Assembly (NCBI GenBank): GCA_943787205.1
Contig: CALSLN010000024.1
Span: 22,395 to 86,394 of the forward strand
DNA: 64,000 bases
Source of the DNA: an uncultured Rhodospirillaceae bacterium
GTDB taxonomy: Bacteria > Pseudomonadota > Alphaproteobacteria > Rhodospirillales > Rhodospirillaceae
Direction of reading: 5' to 3'
Part shown: in pieces, positions 51,604 to 61,209 of the stretch
Numbering within the stretch: position 1 is the first letter of the stretch
How the letters are laid out: each line of letters starts with the position of its first letter
Made by a program: the position numbers and the translations under genes
The notes under the pieces: generated by a model
Database searches by the model: none
Told to the model about the DNA's origin: nothing
The model's input: only the letters and a program-made list of their open reading frames with translations

Positions 51604-52770
51604 ATGGCGCCAAAAGACGCGAAATATGAGGACATGGATGAGGCGCTGATACTCGATAGTGTCAGTAAGTGGCTCGAAAGAGATGTTGCTCCGTACGCCA
51701 TGGATCTGGAGCACTCTGATACCTATCCAGTCGAAATGGTCGAGCAGATGAAGGGTATGGGCCTTTTCGGCGCGACTGTTAGCCAAGAATGGGGCGGCCT
51801 CGGACTGTCTGCCTCGACCTATTCCAAGGTGGTCACGATGGTGTCGGAAGTTTGGATGTCGTTGACCGGCATTTTTAACTCCCACCTCATGATGGCGACC
51901 GCCGTTGAGAAGTTTGGTACCGAAGAACAAAAGCAAAGATTTTTGCCACGTTTTGTGACGGGTGAATTGCGTGGCGGAACGGGTTTAACTGAACCCGATG
52001 CCGGAACGGACCTGCAAGGTATTCGTACAAAGGCAGTGCGTGACGGCGATGACTACATCATCAATGGCACCAAGACCTGGATCACGAACTCTATTGAAGG
52101 CACGTGCTTTGCCCTCCTGACCAAAACAGATACGCAAGCTGAACCGCCGAGGAAGGGCATGAGTCTTTTCATCGTTGAGAAAGGGCCCGGCTTCGAGATT
52201 TCAAAACGCCTTGAGAAGCTTGGTTACAAAGGCATCGATTCCGGCGAAATGGTTTTCACCGATTTCCGCGTGTCTGCAGATAACTTGATTGGTGGAGAAG
52301 AGGGGCGTGGGTTTTACCAAACTGTTGGCGGCTTAGAGCTGGGCAGAATTAATGTCGCATCGCGATCTGTTGGCATCGCAAAGAGGGCATTGGATGAGGC
52401 CGTGCGGTATAGCCAAGAACGGTCCACTTTCGGCAAGCCGATTTGTCAGCATCAGGCCATCCAATTGAAATTGGCTGAAATGGCGACCCGTTATGAATCT
52501 TCACGCTTGCTCGTAGAGCAGGCAGCCAAAGCTTACGACGAAGGCCGCCGCTGCGATCTAGAAGCTGGCATGGCGAAGTATAGTGCGTCGGAAGCTGCCA
52601 TAGAGAATTCGCTTGAGGCCATGCGTATTCATGGTGGGTATGGCTACTCGAAAGAATTCATTGTCGAGCGTCTTTATCGTGATGCGCCGCTTATGGCCAT
52701 CGGAGAAGGCACGAATGAAATGCAAAAAATTATCATCGCAAGGCAGCTGATTGAACGGAATAAAATATGA
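51604..52770 (+). CDS. Acyl-CoA dehydrogenase
   Basis: A 388-residue FAD-dependent acyl-CoA dehydrogenase. The two family signatures are present: GLTEPDAGTDLQGIRTKA with the flavin contact, and SKEFIVERLYRDAPLMAIGE followed by GTNEMQK, where the Glu of GEGTNE is the likely catalytic base. It inserts a double bond alpha-beta to the CoA thioester. The ATG at 51604 has a perfect AGGAGG five bases upstream; the extension to 51502 runs through site 2 and is rejected. It overlaps the CoA-transferase start by four bases. It is probably regulated by the divergent GntR protein. Confidence 0.92.
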   Translation: MAPKDAKYEDMDEALILDSVSKWLERDVAPYAMDLEHSDTYPVEMVEQMKGMGLFGATVSQEWGGLGLSASTYSKVVTMVSEVWMSLTGIFNSHLMMATAVEKFGTEEQKQRFLPRFVTGELRGGTGLTEPDAGTDLQGIRTKAVRDGDDYIINGTKTWITNSIEGTCFALLTKTDTQAEPPRKGMSLFIVEKGPGFEISKRLEKLGYKGIDSGEMVFTDFRVSADNLIGGEEGRGFYQTVGGLELGRINVASRSVGIAKRALDEAVRYSQERSTFGKPICQHQAIQLKLAEMATRYESSRLLVEQAAKAYDEGRRCDLEAGMAKYSASEAAIENSLEAMRIHGGYGYSKEFIVERLYRDAPLMAIGEGTNEMQKIIIARQLIERNKI

Positions 52771-53927
52771 TGTCTCTGCCACTAGAAGGGCTCCGCGTTC
52801 TTACGCTTGAGCAATATGGAGCCGGACCTTACTGCTCGATGTTTATGGCTGACATGGGCGCAGAGGTTATTAAGATTGAAAACCCATCGACTGGCGGAGA
52901 CTTCGCCCGATCGACCGGCCCGTACTTTCTGGGTGAAAACGACAGTGAGTACTTTCAGGCCTTTAATCTTAACAAACGTAGCCTGACTCTCGATCTTAAG
53001 TCCGAGAAGGGCCGTGAGATTTTTCATAAGCTGGTTGAGACGGCCGACGCGGTCATAAACAACATGCGTGGGAATCAGCCCGCTAAGCTTGGTGTCGATT
53101 ACGCTGCTTTGAAAGCGATAAATCCGACGGTCGTTTGCGGCCATATTTCTGCCTATGGGCGTGATAATTCGCGGGCTTCATGGCCAGGGTATGACTACTT
53201 GATGCAAGCAGAAGCCGGTTTTCTCTCTGTTACAGGTGAGCCAGATGGACCGCCCGCTCGTTTCGGGTTGTCTTTGATAGACTTTATGACGGGAACAATG
53301 TTGGCGTACGGCGTTACGGCGGCGATCATGAAGGCGCAAAAGACTGGTGAAGGGGGCGATGTTGACGTGAGCCTTATGGAGGCCGCTCTACATCAGTTGA
53401 CCTATCCAGGCGTGTGGTACCTTAATGAGGGGCTGGTGACGGGGCGGGCACCTCGTGGGGCTCATCCCTCTGTTACGCCAAGCCAACTCGTAAAGAGTAA
53501 GGATGGCTGGGTCTTTATCATGTGCCAGAATCCTAAGTTTTGGGATTTGTTGGTTGAGGGGCTCGGTAGGGATGATTTGCGCGAAGACCCTCGGTTTGTG
53601 GACCTCGCTGCGCGGTTGGAAAACCGAGCTGCTCTTACTGAGGTTTTGGACGAGGTCTTTTCTGAGGAATCTGCCGAAAGTTGGGTGGATAAATTTAAAG
53701 GTATTATTCCAATTTCTCCGGTCTATGACATGGCGCAAGCTTTGGATAATCCGTTTGTTGAAGAGCTAAATATGATCACGGAAGTCGATCATCCCGATCG
53801 GCCCGGGATGCGTGTTCTCAATAATCCAATCAGACTCAATGGCGAGCGTGTTCCGATTAAGAGTGCGCCGAAGCTCGGTGCGGATACGGACGAGCTTCTC
53901 AAAAGTTATTGGCTATGCAGAGTCTGA
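52767..53927 (+). CDS. CaiB/BaiF-family CoA-transferase
   Basis: A 386-residue family III CoA-transferase. Signatures: RVLTLEQYGAGPYCSMFMAD near the N-terminus, AFNLNKRSLTLDLKS and GHISAYGRDNSRASWPGYDY with the probable catalytic Asp in GYDY. It starts within the end of the acyl-CoA dehydrogenase gene (ATGATG over the TGA), so activation of a carboxylic acid as its CoA ester followed by dehydrogenation is a plausible pathway step. The next gene, 85 bases on, is a broken relative. Confidence 0.9.
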   Translation: MMSLPLEGLRVLTLEQYGAGPYCSMFMADMGAEVIKIENPSTGGDFARSTGPYFLGENDSEYFQAFNLNKRSLTLDLKSEKGREIFHKLVETADAVINNMRGNQPAKLGVDYAALKAINPTVVCGHISAYGRDNSRASWPGYDYLMQAEAGFLSVTGEPDGPPARFGLSLIDFMTGTMLAYGVTAAIMKAQKTGEGGDVDVSLMEAALHQLTYPGVWYLNEGLVTGRAPRGAHPSVTPSQLVKSKDGWVFIMCQNPKFWDLLVEGLGRDDLREDPRFVDLAARLENRAALTEVLDEVFSEESAESWVDKFKGIIPISPVYDMAQALDNPFVEELNMITEVDHPDRPGMRVLNNPIRLNGERVPIKSAPKLGADTDELLKSYWLCRV

Positions 53928-54011
53928 CATATCCGCCATGCGAGATGACGGAGCGATCTAGGTGTCGCTTTGCAGTCTGCTAACCCTAAGAATAAATAAT
54001 GAGTGGATCCA

Positions 54012-55099
54012 ATGTAGCTTGATGGTGTTCGCGTAATTGATTTGTCCATGTATTTACCAGGACCGCATTTAACACTGATGATGGCAGATCATGGTGCAGA
54101 TGTGCTTCGCGTAGAGCCTCCAGGTGGCGAGCCTGCGCGGAAGTACGGTCCGTTCCAGGACGGGCATTCGGTTTGGTTTCGTAATACGCACCGAGGGTAA
54201 AACAAGTATTTGTCTAAATTTGAAAGATGATGAAGATAGGGAGCGCCTACTAAAGCTGTGTGAGACTGCGGATGTGTTTGTTGAGGCCTTTAGGCCCGGC
54301 GTGGTGAAGCGTCTCGGTGTAGATTATGAGGCTGTTAAGGCTCGCAATCCAAAAATTATCTACTGCTCCGTGTCAGCCTTTGGACAAACTGGCCCGCTTT
54401 CGGGTGACCCGACCCATGACATGGGAGCGCAAGCACTCACCGGACTTTTAGCGATAAACGATGGTGGGGATGGTAAGCCCGTGGTGCCGGGCCTGCCTGG
54501 AGCGGATATGGGCTCTTCTCTCGTCGGACTCTCCGGCATTCTCATGGCGCTCTACAGAAGAGAGCAGACGGGCGAGGGTGATTACGTCGATGCAAGTATG
54601 TACGACACGCTCCTATCCTGGACAGCGCATCTAACGGGTCCTGTTCTTGCTGATGGCGTCGCACCTACGACACGAGAAGGTCGTTCCATTGGTGGCGCGG
54701 CTTTCTATAATATCTACGAAACAAAGGATGGTCGATTCATCGCGCTAACTGGGCGTGAACCGAAGTTCGTTAAGAGTCTTCTGACGGAAATAGAGAGAAC
54801 AGACTTAATAGACATTTGCTGTCTTGACGATTGTGTTGCCCAAGAGTCGGCAAAAGCTTTGCTGCGAGAGACATTTAAGACAAAGACTCAGTCCGATTGG
54901 ATAGCTCGTTCTTTCAGGACTAGAATTGGCTTGGGCTCCAGTCTTAGACATGGTTGAAGCTTTCGAACACCAGCACGCCAAAGCTCGAGAGATGGTGGTA
55001 TCCGACGACAAGGGCCTTAGGCATGTGGGAAACCCGATTAAGTTCTTGAATGAGCCAGCTGAGTTGCGCTTTGATGTTCCAAGCCTAGAAGAAAACTAA
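54012..55099 (+). pseudogene. CaiB/BaiF-family CoA-transferase, broken
   Basis: The frame reads ATG TAG at 54012 and continues LDGVRVIDLSMYLPGPHLTL and MMADHGADVLRVEPPGGEPA, so codon 2 is an amber in place of a normal residue. A single-base excess at GGG (54195-54197) shifts to the frame carrying GKTSICLNLKDDED, YCSVSAFGQTGPLSGDPTHD and the rest of the protein. A second excess near 54906 restores the final frame: GLELAWAPVLDMVEAFEHQ to the stop at 55099. The whole is about 360 residues, complete in content and like the gene upstream. It belongs to the same operon. It could be a pseudogene or a correct gene damaged by sequence errors. Confidence 0.72.
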
Positions 55100-55100
55100 A

Positions 55101-55290
55101 GTAGCCTTTATTGGTAATTTTGGGTATTCCAAGCAAGTTTTCAGTAAATGGCTGGTATGATGGCGTGACTGAGATCTTGAAGTTTGTGTACGGACCCGAT
55201 GATGCACGTTCTATAGTGCACACGTCTGTTTCTAGGTCGCTAATAAATGCTTCGGCCCTATTAAGCTTTTTAAGCAATGAAGGAGCGTGA
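55101..55290 (+). pseudogene. Short ORF remnant leading the glycan cluster
   Basis: Two frames combine to about 63 residues: VAFIGNFGYSKQ (from 55101) and FSVNGWYDGVTEILKFVYG to LLSFLSNEGA, ending TGA at 55288-55290. The shift lies near 55135 and needs one base less. There is no start codon before 55101, and the stop lies just ahead of the ATG at 55293, suggesting translation coupling. IGNFG-type beginnings occur in glycosyltransferases, but this is too short to assign. It may be the decayed start of a larger gene or a small gene with an altered start. Confidence 0.4.
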
Positions 55291-55292
55291 AT

Positions 55293-56207
55293 ATGGCCTT
55301 GAACGCATACTATGACACGCGCCAAGCACCGATTACCTTCGATTTTGCTTACTTTTTGATAAATGCGGAATGCTATCGACAGGCCTCGCGATTGCCTTCG
55401 ATAAATCTAAACATAATTTGCCCTGCGTTTAGAAATCTCAGTCCGAGAGATAAAGAGTACGAAGATTCTGAAAAGGCTTGGCGTGTCCACCATATTGTGG
55501 GGCAAATACCCAAGCTCTTGCCGACAGTTCGGGAAACGAAATTTCAATATGATGAAGTACAGCAAATTTCTTTTCCGAACTATCCTACGACCTATCCTTA
55601 TACGGTTGGTAAAGATCCACTAAGACCATACTCGCCGACTGTATTTCGTGCGATGCATGAAAAGGGATGCCAAATTCAACCCTTTGAAGCGTCATCGCAT
55701 GCTAAAAAGCTAGTCAGAAACTACACAAGGGGGCATCCGTACGTAACGATATCCCTTCGTACGACAGGTTTTCAGACTGAGAGAAACTCTAATATTGACG
55801 CATGGTATAAATTCAGCTTGGCGTTGCGTGAATCAGGCGTGAGAGTTCTCGTGATACCGGATTTCGAGGACACGTTTAGTAATAGAACGGCCTGGGAATA
55901 TGATTGGGACGTGGTTGACTTTGCCGCCCATGATCTCGATTTGAGGCTAGCCCTATACGAAGATGCTGTAGACAATTTTACCGTCAACAACGGAGTTTCA
56001 GCGGTGCTGTTTTTCTCTAAGTGCTCGTTCAAGATGTTTAAGATGACTGTTCAGGGAATACAAACGACGACTGCCGAGTACCTAAAGGCCAACTGGGATG
56101 TAGATCCAGGAGAAACGCCGAGTTTTTTTCAGGACAATCAAAAGTGGGTTTGGCAGGATGATACGGTTGAAAATTTAATGGCGTATGCAACGCTTACAAA
56201 AGCGTAG
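55293..56207 (+). CDS. Hypothetical protein, possible glycosyltransferase-like, start of glycan cluster
   Basis: A 304-residue soluble protein with no signal peptide. I recognise no diagnostic motif. GHPYVTISLRTTGFQTERNS followed by VRVLVIPDFEDTF and FTVNNGVSAVLFFSKCSFKM resembles the alternating strands and helices of GT-B or nucleotide-sugar proteins, with VIPDFED as a strand-loop. Position at the head of a nucleotide-sugar gene cluster supports a role in sugar metabolism. AAGGAG lies eight bases before the ATG at 55293. The sequence is more AT-rich than the metabolic genes before it, as is common in O-antigen or capsule clusters. Confidence 0.6.
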   Translation: MALNAYYDTRQAPITFDFAYFLINAECYRQASRLPSINLNIICPAFRNLSPRDKEYEDSEKAWRVHHIVGQIPKLLPTVRETKFQYDEVQQISFPNYPTTYPYTVGKDPLRPYSPTVFRAMHEKGCQIQPFEASSHAKKLVRNYTRGHPYVTISLRTTGFQTERNSNIDAWYKFSLALRESGVRVLVIPDFEDTFSNRTAWEYDWDVVDFAAHDLDLRLALYEDAVDNFTVNNGVSAVLFFSKCSFKMFKMTVQGIQTTTAEYLKANWDVDPGETPSFFQDNQKWVWQDDTVENLMAYATLTKA

Positions 56208-56289
56208 TTAAGAAATTGTAGTTTGAGTTTCTGGTCATTACTTCGAATTTTGCGGTTGCCGGTCATTCGTTCTATGGAGTATTAGGAAT

Positions 56290-57087
56290 TTGCAATACGT
56301 CGTTATTGGGTCTGCAGGTTTTATCGGTGCCTATCTAACGCGTGCGTTGCAGGCGGAAGGTGTGGATCGCACTGTTGTTGACCTCAGTGATAGCACAGCC
56401 TCGAAAAAACTTGGTGCCGTCGTGGATGGTAAGTCGTGCGTTTTTTGCGCGAACGGTGGGCCGGGCCCGAATGGCTGGGATGCATCTGCAAACCTAAGAA
56501 TACTTGAGCCGTTTCTGGCCGTAGCTGATAGATGTGCCCACGTTACGTATCTGTCATCAGACATGATCTACCCCTACGACGTTCCGGTAACCGAAGATCT
56601 AGTTCCTGCCCCTGACACCGTGTATGGAGAAATGCACTTGGCCCGGGAAAAGGCGTTGTCTGATGCCGTGGGCAACAGGCTATTGATAGCGAGGCTTGCG
56701 CAAGTTTACGGCCCAGGCGACAGCCACAATGCTTACGGCCCGTGCCGCATGCTCAGTGAGGCCTTGCTCGGTGGACCTATAGTTGTTAAGGGTCGCGGCG
56801 AAGAGCGTAGAGACCACATACACATACAGGATACTGTCAAGCTATTGACGTCTCTCATACGAAGTGCGGCGACTGGCGTGTTTAATATTGCAACGGGGCA
56901 AGCCGTTTCTTTTGAAGATGTGGCGAAATACGTTCAGAGTGTCGTCCCTAGCGACATTAATTATGAGCCGAGGTCCGTTCCGATTAAGCACCGGGATTTC
57001 GATGTTTCAAAGTTAATGGAAACATTTCCTGACTTTCGTCCGCAGACAATGAACCTGAATGACATGATTGAGTTGAGTAATGGGTGA
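56290..57087 (+). CDS. NAD-dependent epimerase/dehydratase (extended SDR)
   Basis: A 265-residue sugar-nucleotide-type SDR. The NAD motif VVIGSAGFIGAYLTRAL (GxxGxxG) is at the N-terminus. The active-site Tyr is in DTVYGEMHLAREKAL: Y112 is present but the usual Lys at +4 is His116. VTYLSSDMIYPYD supplies a Ser/Asp equivalent of the catalytic Ser. The protein starts with TTG at 56290. The end overlaps the following methyltransferase by eight bases. With the Lys missing it may be a variant enzyme or a non-canonical epimerase, reductase or dehydratase. Confidence 0.82.
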   Translation: MQYVVIGSAGFIGAYLTRALQAEGVDRTVVDLSDSTASKKLGAVVDGKSCVFCANGGPGPNGWDASANLRILEPFLAVADRCAHVTYLSSDMIYPYDVPVTEDLVPAPDTVYGEMHLAREKALSDAVGNRLLIARLAQVYGPGDSHNAYGPCRMLSEALLGGPIVVKGRGEERRDHIHIQDTVKLLTSLIRSAATGVFNIATGQAVSFEDVAKYVQSVVPSDINYEPRSVPIKHRDFDVSKLMETFPDFRPQTMNLNDMIELSNG

Positions 57088-57745
57088 GAAACAGTACGAA
57101 GATTTCAAGACTCGCTTTGAGACAGAGCAAACTGATCAATTTGGATTGATGGTTAGTCACTCCTTCGAAGAAGACCCGAAGCGTGTCGGGTTCACTTTTG
57201 CACGATACGGTTTTGTGGCTCAGATGTTCTCAGGGTTTCCGTCAGTCCTGGAGGTTGGCTGCGGCGATGGTCAAATTAGCCGGGTCGTTCGGCAGACTGT
57301 CGGTGGGTTAACGGCAGTAGACTTTGACGACCAATTCGTCGCGGATGCGCAAGAAAAAATGAATCCAAAATGGCCGATAACGTACGGTCAGCATGACATA
57401 TTATCAGGTCCCGTGCAGGGCGGCTTCGATGGAGCCTATAGTTTGGATGTCCTGGAACATATTGATCAATCCAACGAAGATATATTTGTTGGAAATATTG
57501 CTAAATCTCTGAGTGATGATGGTAGCCTTATCATTGGAATGCCGTCTCTAGAGTCACAAGCGTATGCGAGCCCGGTGAGTAAGGCAGGGCACATCAATTG
57601 CAAAACGCAGGATGGTCTGACGAATTTTCTGAAAGGTCACTTCCACAATGTGTTTCCTTTCGGGATGAACGATAGCACGCTCCATACAGGTTATGGCGCT
57701 ATGTGCCATTACCTCTTAGCGTTGTGTGTCCGCCCGAAAAGATGA
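57080..57745 (+). CDS. Class I SAM-dependent methyltransferase
   Basis: A 221-residue methyltransferase. Motif I is VLEVGCGDGQISRVVR, followed by AVDFDDQFVADAQEK and AYSLDVLEHIDQS. Length and motifs fit the Methyltransf_11/25-type sugar or small-molecule enzymes. It is coupled to the genes on both sides: eight bases shared with the SDR gene and an ATGA overlap with the next methyltransferase. A role in methylating a sugar or its precursor is inferred from the cluster. Confidence 0.85.
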   Translation: MGEKQYEDFKTRFETEQTDQFGLMVSHSFEEDPKRVGFTFARYGFVAQMFSGFPSVLEVGCGDGQISRVVRQTVGGLTAVDFDDQFVADAQEKMNPKWPITYGQHDILSGPVQGGFDGAYSLDVLEHIDQSNEDIFVGNIAKSLSDDGSLIIGMPSLESQAYASPVSKAGHINCKTQDGLTNFLKGHFHNVFPFGMNDSTLHTGYGAMCHYLLALCVRPKR

Positions 57746-58893
57746 GCTGTATCGTATGTGGAACTGGAACTCTTACAGCAATAAATGGGTATTCCGACCT
57801 CAGTCGCATAACGTCTGATTGTCGACCCTTTGAGAAGGGGGGGGCGCTATTCAAATGCTCGCAATGCTTGGCTGTTCAGAAGAGTGATTCCCCTGCGTGG
57901 CGGTTAGATTGTGAGAAGATTTACAAGAGTTATGATGTTTACAGTGTTTCTGCGGGGTTAGAGCAGTCTGTTCGGGGCGGAGGAGCGGAGTCCGTGTATG
58001 GAAGACGCTCTGACATAGTCCTCAGTGAAGCCGAAAAACTTCTCACCTTGCCCGAACAGGGTCGGTTTTTGGATTTTGGATGTGGGTCCGGTGTTTCCAG
58101 CTCAGCAGCGTCCGATCGGTTTACGGGCTGGTCTATCGATGGGTTTGATCTTGATACCAGGCAAGAAGAGACGCTCGGAAAAATAGGCGGTTTCGAAAAG
58201 CTCTTTGTGGGTGACCCAAAAGACATCGACGAGAAATACGACTTAATAATGCTAACGCATGTCCTGGAACATGTTCCAGACCCCTCGGAAACTCTCAGGA
58301 CACTCTCAAAATTACTCACGGCCAATGGTGCAATCATAGTTCAGGTGCCTGATCGCGCGAATAACCCTTACGACTTACTCGTGGCTGACCATCTTATGCA
58401 TTTTGATTTGGACTCGTTGTCCTCCGTGTGTCGAAGATCAGCGCTGACAGTCTTAAGCCTCGCGAATGACTGGGTTATGAAGGAGTTAAGCCTTGTTGCG
58501 GTTTCTAGAGATGAGGGGCTACCGGATGCCGGTCTCGCAAAACACACATTGGCTGACCCAGAGGCTCATATAGCTTGGCTGAGGTCCGTGGGGAAGTTTT
58601 GCAGTGAGCATAGAGAGAAGCGCCCCCTAGGTATTTTCGGGACGTCTTTGGTAGCGACGTGGATGACAGAAGAACTTGGACGTGCACCAGATTTCTATCT
58701 TGATGAAGACCCGGCTAAGATTGGGCAAGCCTTAGGCGGCGTTGAAATTCTTAGCCCCCCTGATGCCCCAGCTCACTCTGTAGTCATTCCAGCGATGGCA
58801 AGCGCGGTCGCTAGGCTGGTCGCATCGCGCTATCAAGACAAAGATTTCTTGTTTGCTTTTGTCCCGGATTTTGATGAGCGCACCAAGAGTTAG
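57742..58893 (+). CDS. Zinc-finger C-methyltransferase-like protein (sugar C-methyltransferase type)
   Basis: A 383-residue protein with three parts. The N-terminus has a zinc site: MSCIVCGTG and FKCSQCLAV (two CxxC pairs). The middle is a methyltransferase: FLDFGCGSGVSSSAAS as motif I, then LTHVLEHVPDPSE. The C-terminal part has LGIFGTSLVATWMTEELG, a Rossmann-like segment. This order matches NDP-sugar C-methyltransferases such as those making branched or C-methylated deoxysugars. The start at ATG 57742 overlaps the previous stop as ATGA. The precise substrate is unknown. Confidence 0.82.
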   Translation: MSCIVCGTGTLTAINGYSDLSRITSDCRPFEKGGALFKCSQCLAVQKSDSPAWRLDCEKIYKSYDVYSVSAGLEQSVRGGGAESVYGRRSDIVLSEAEKLLTLPEQGRFLDFGCGSGVSSSAASDRFTGWSIDGFDLDTRQEETLGKIGGFEKLFVGDPKDIDEKYDLIMLTHVLEHVPDPSETLRTLSKLLTANGAIIVQVPDRANNPYDLLVADHLMHFDLDSLSSVCRRSALTVLSLANDWVMKELSLVAVSRDEGLPDAGLAKHTLADPEAHIAWLRSVGKFCSEHREKRPLGIFGTSLVATWMTEELGRAPDFYLDEDPAKIGQALGGVEILSPPDAPAHSVVIPAMASAVARLVASRYQDKDFLFAFVPDFDERTKS

Positions 58894-58914
58894 CCGTAGA
58901 GCCAGAGTTAACGT

Positions 58915-59568
58915 CTATTCAAAATAGATAAATGAATGGTCGCCTGTGTAACCGGTCTGCTTAAACCACCACTCCCATTCGTCTGGCGTGTTGAATTGTT
59001 CGCAAGTGACTTGCCAATAAAGCAGGTTCGCTTTCTCTTCTTCAGTTCGATAGGACTCCACGCATAAATATTTTTCTTTGCCGACGCGTTCCATCTCGCG
59101 CAGAGCGGGGTCAAGTTCGTGCGCATATAAATTGTGAAGTGCAATTTATCGAGATTACGAGATCAAATTCATCGTCTTCATAAGGAAGCGAGGTTGCGCT
59201 GCCGTGCTCGATGAGTTGCTTGATCTCTGGTTTTGCATTTTCAATGGCGTATGTTGAGACATCCAGGCCCTGTACTTCGATGCCAGGGAGAACCTGTGTG
59301 AAGTCGAACATTAGAAAGCCTTTGCCACAGCCAACGTCGAGGATGCGATCGCCGGCCTTGAGCCCATAATGCTCAATCATCTGACATTAGCAATTTTCGC
59401 CCAACGCCCTTCCATGTATCGATAACCGCCATAGTTAATTCTGCGGTCACCATCCCAGTAATCGTAATCCCATTTCTTTGCGAGTCCTGCGGCAAGGGCC
59501 TTCGGGTAATCCGGGTCATTAACCCGAGCTAGGTAGTCGCGTGTCGTGCTCTTGTGAAGAGGGGACAT
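58915..59568 (-). pseudogene. SAM-dependent methyltransferase, two frame breaks
   Basis: Three frames on the minus strand join as one protein of about 217 residues. The first gives MSPLHKSTTRDYLARVND and DYDYWDGDRRINYGGYRYME; the second RILDVGCGKGFLMFDFTQVL, the methyltransferase motif I, and LVISIN; the third LHNLYAHELDPALREMERVG and YWQVTCEQFNTPDEWEWWFK to the stop at 58915. Breaks are near 59379-59384 (one base missing) and 59143-59147 (one extra). The overall pattern is that of small polysaccharide-locus methyltransferases. The ATG at 59568 is preferred. The product is likely a complete enzyme if the breaks are sequence errors. Confidence 0.72.
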
Positions 59569-59572
59569 GAGA

Positions 59573-60607
59573 TCAAGATAGGCCAACGATCGCTCCTTCT
59601 GTCAGTAATTCATTTCCGCGTCTTAGGCGTTCCGAAATTAGGTCTTCAGCAGATTGCCTAACGTTAACCTTTAGCATGGTCTCAAGCCTCTCTGGACGGA
59701 GGACCGCTAAGACTATTGTTATCCATTTTACTTGAAGGATCGAACTCAGAATTGTCGTGCGCCGCTGCAATATATCGATTGGAATTGTTGACGCAATGGC
59801 TTCTTGCATGAGTGGGATATGCCCACTTGATATTCTAATTCTGGGCTGCAGAAAGAAGTCTACGACTGCTTTCGTTGGATCATCCCATCCTGCGAATTCA
59901 AAGTCATGAAACTTGGTGCCTTTCGCGCTCGAGATCGAATTGTGAAATCCGAAGTCAGAAGGCGATAGGCAACAGTATTTCTCGTCGAGTTCGTCGACTA
60001 TTGTGCCTTCGGAAAGGGCTCCGGTTAGTTTGCGATTAACACCCACCCAGCTCTGTTTAACATTTGATATCAATGCATTAGAGGATTTTTGAAAAGCTCG
60101 GGGGAGATGGTCGGAAGCCAAGCTATCTATTCTTTGCTCAGTGTTCTGTGCATGCTCTGTAAGTCTAAGAAAACCATCTGCAGCGTGGTTCGTGATGAGT
60201 TGTCGCGCAGTGCTGTGATCACTATTCAGTAGACGTAGGAACTCAGAAGCACGTTGGATGTCGGCGAGGGTAGGTCTTGCATTACCATCAAAATTTCCTC
60301 CCTCGATATATTCCATTGCAACGACACGGAGATCTGAATCGCTATTGAGCAGATGTGGAACAAAGTCTTCAGCAACCGTATTCGCGTACTCTAGAAATTC
60401 TGCTTCGGCAATAAACCGGTCCGGCATTCCCTGTGTAGGAGGCCCGTAGAGTTTCACAATGGCGCGGCCAGTTGCATTTTCCCAGAGGTAAACTTGATTG
60501 TTAGCACCACCTGATTGCGGCGTAATGGCGGCGTCGCTAGCCCCAAACTGCTTTTGACCCCAGGCTCTTATTTCAGGCGCTAGGTCGGTTATGTGTTGCT
60601 GAGCCAC
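59573..60607 (-). CDS. Aminoglycoside-phosphotransferase/choline-kinase-like protein
   Basis: A 344-residue protein kinase-like fold enzyme. ANNQVYLWENATGRAIVKLY is the N-lobe with the nucleotide-binding Lys, VVAMEYIEGGNF the hinge, LSPSDFGFHNSIS the catalytic loop (D followed four residues later by N, but Pro in place of His before the Asp), and KFHDFEFAGWDDPTKAVVDF the metal-binding DxE. Such proteins in glycan clusters phosphorylate sugars or small alcohols. The start overlaps the upstream HAD gene by 19 bases. Confidence 0.75.
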   Translation of the reverse strand: MAQQHITDLAPEIRAWGQKQFGASDAAITPQSGGANNQVYLWENATGRAIVKLYGPPTQGMPDRFIAEAEFLEYANTVAEDFVPHLLNSDSDLRVVAMEYIEGGNFDGNARPTLADIQRASEFLRLLNSDHSTARQLITNHAADGFLRLTEHAQNTEQRIDSLASDHLPRAFQKSSNALISNVKQSWVGVNRKLTGALSEGTIVDELDEKYCCLSPSDFGFHNSISSAKGTKFHDFEFAGWDDPTKAVVDFFLQPRIRISSGHIPLMQEAIASTIPIDILQRRTTILSSILQVKWITIVLAVLRPERLETMLKVNVRQSAEDLISERLRRGNELLTEGAIVGLS

Positions 60608-61200
60608 GTCAATTCATTCCAATGCTTGATCATCCGAATGTTCTGCGGGAGGTCATGCTTGTGAGGGAGAGCACCAGGAGAGAACCATAGTTTCTCGGTA
60701 GAGGGTGGAAAAGAGACGTGGGTCAGAATATCTACGAGGTCATCAATGAAGACGTCGCACTGAAGGGAGGCAATCAACTCGACTTTCGCGTCTTTGGTTT
60801 CATTTAAATGAATATCGTGTTCAGAGATCAAGGCATTGCCTTCAATGACCAGGTTCTTCGTAATCCATTGCCGTGCCGAATCGTGCAGGTCGTATTTTGG
60901 GCCGAGATAGGGGTGTTTACTTCTATGGCTAACAATGACTGTCGTATGCCCCGCGTTTTGCATCGCCCCAATTATTTCAAGTGCTGCAGGAAATGGCCGC
61001 GCATGTACCATGCCAGGCCCGTAAAGTTTGCCCTGGAATTCAGTCCATTCAGTCTCTCGGTCTTGCTCGCGCAGGTAATCCCGGATGCCTAATTTTGTTT
61101 TTGGTGTGGTCGGTGGCAATGAAGGGACTTCGGTTGCCAGCTGTTCGATCGCTTCGTCGTAGCAGACGATGGTGTTGTCGAAATCTAATCCAATAATCAT
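60589..61200 (-). CDS. HAD-superfamily hydrolase-like protein
   Basis: A 203-residue HAD protein. Motif I is GLDFDNTIVCYD (DxDNT), with the nucleophile Asp in the N-terminal strand; VIVSHRSKHPY supplies motif II (Ser/Thr), and the acidic pair near CDVFIDDLVDIL fits motif IV. The family includes phosphatases and sugar-phosphate enzymes. Together with the phosphotransferase it suggests phosphorylation and dephosphorylation of a sugar. It starts at the ATG at 61200, nine bases after the transketolase subunit gene. Confidence 0.8.
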   Translation of the reverse strand: MIIGLDFDNTIVCYDEAIEQLATEVPSLPPTTPKTKLGIRDYLREQDRETEWTEFQGKLYGPGMVHARPFPAALEIIGAMQNAGHTTVIVSHRSKHPYLGPKYDLHDSARQWITKNLVIEGNALISEHDIHLNETKDAKVELIASLQCDVFIDDLVDILTHVSFPPSTEKLWFSPGALPHKHDLPQNIRMIKHWNELTWLSNT

Positions 61201-61209
61201 TTAACGTAT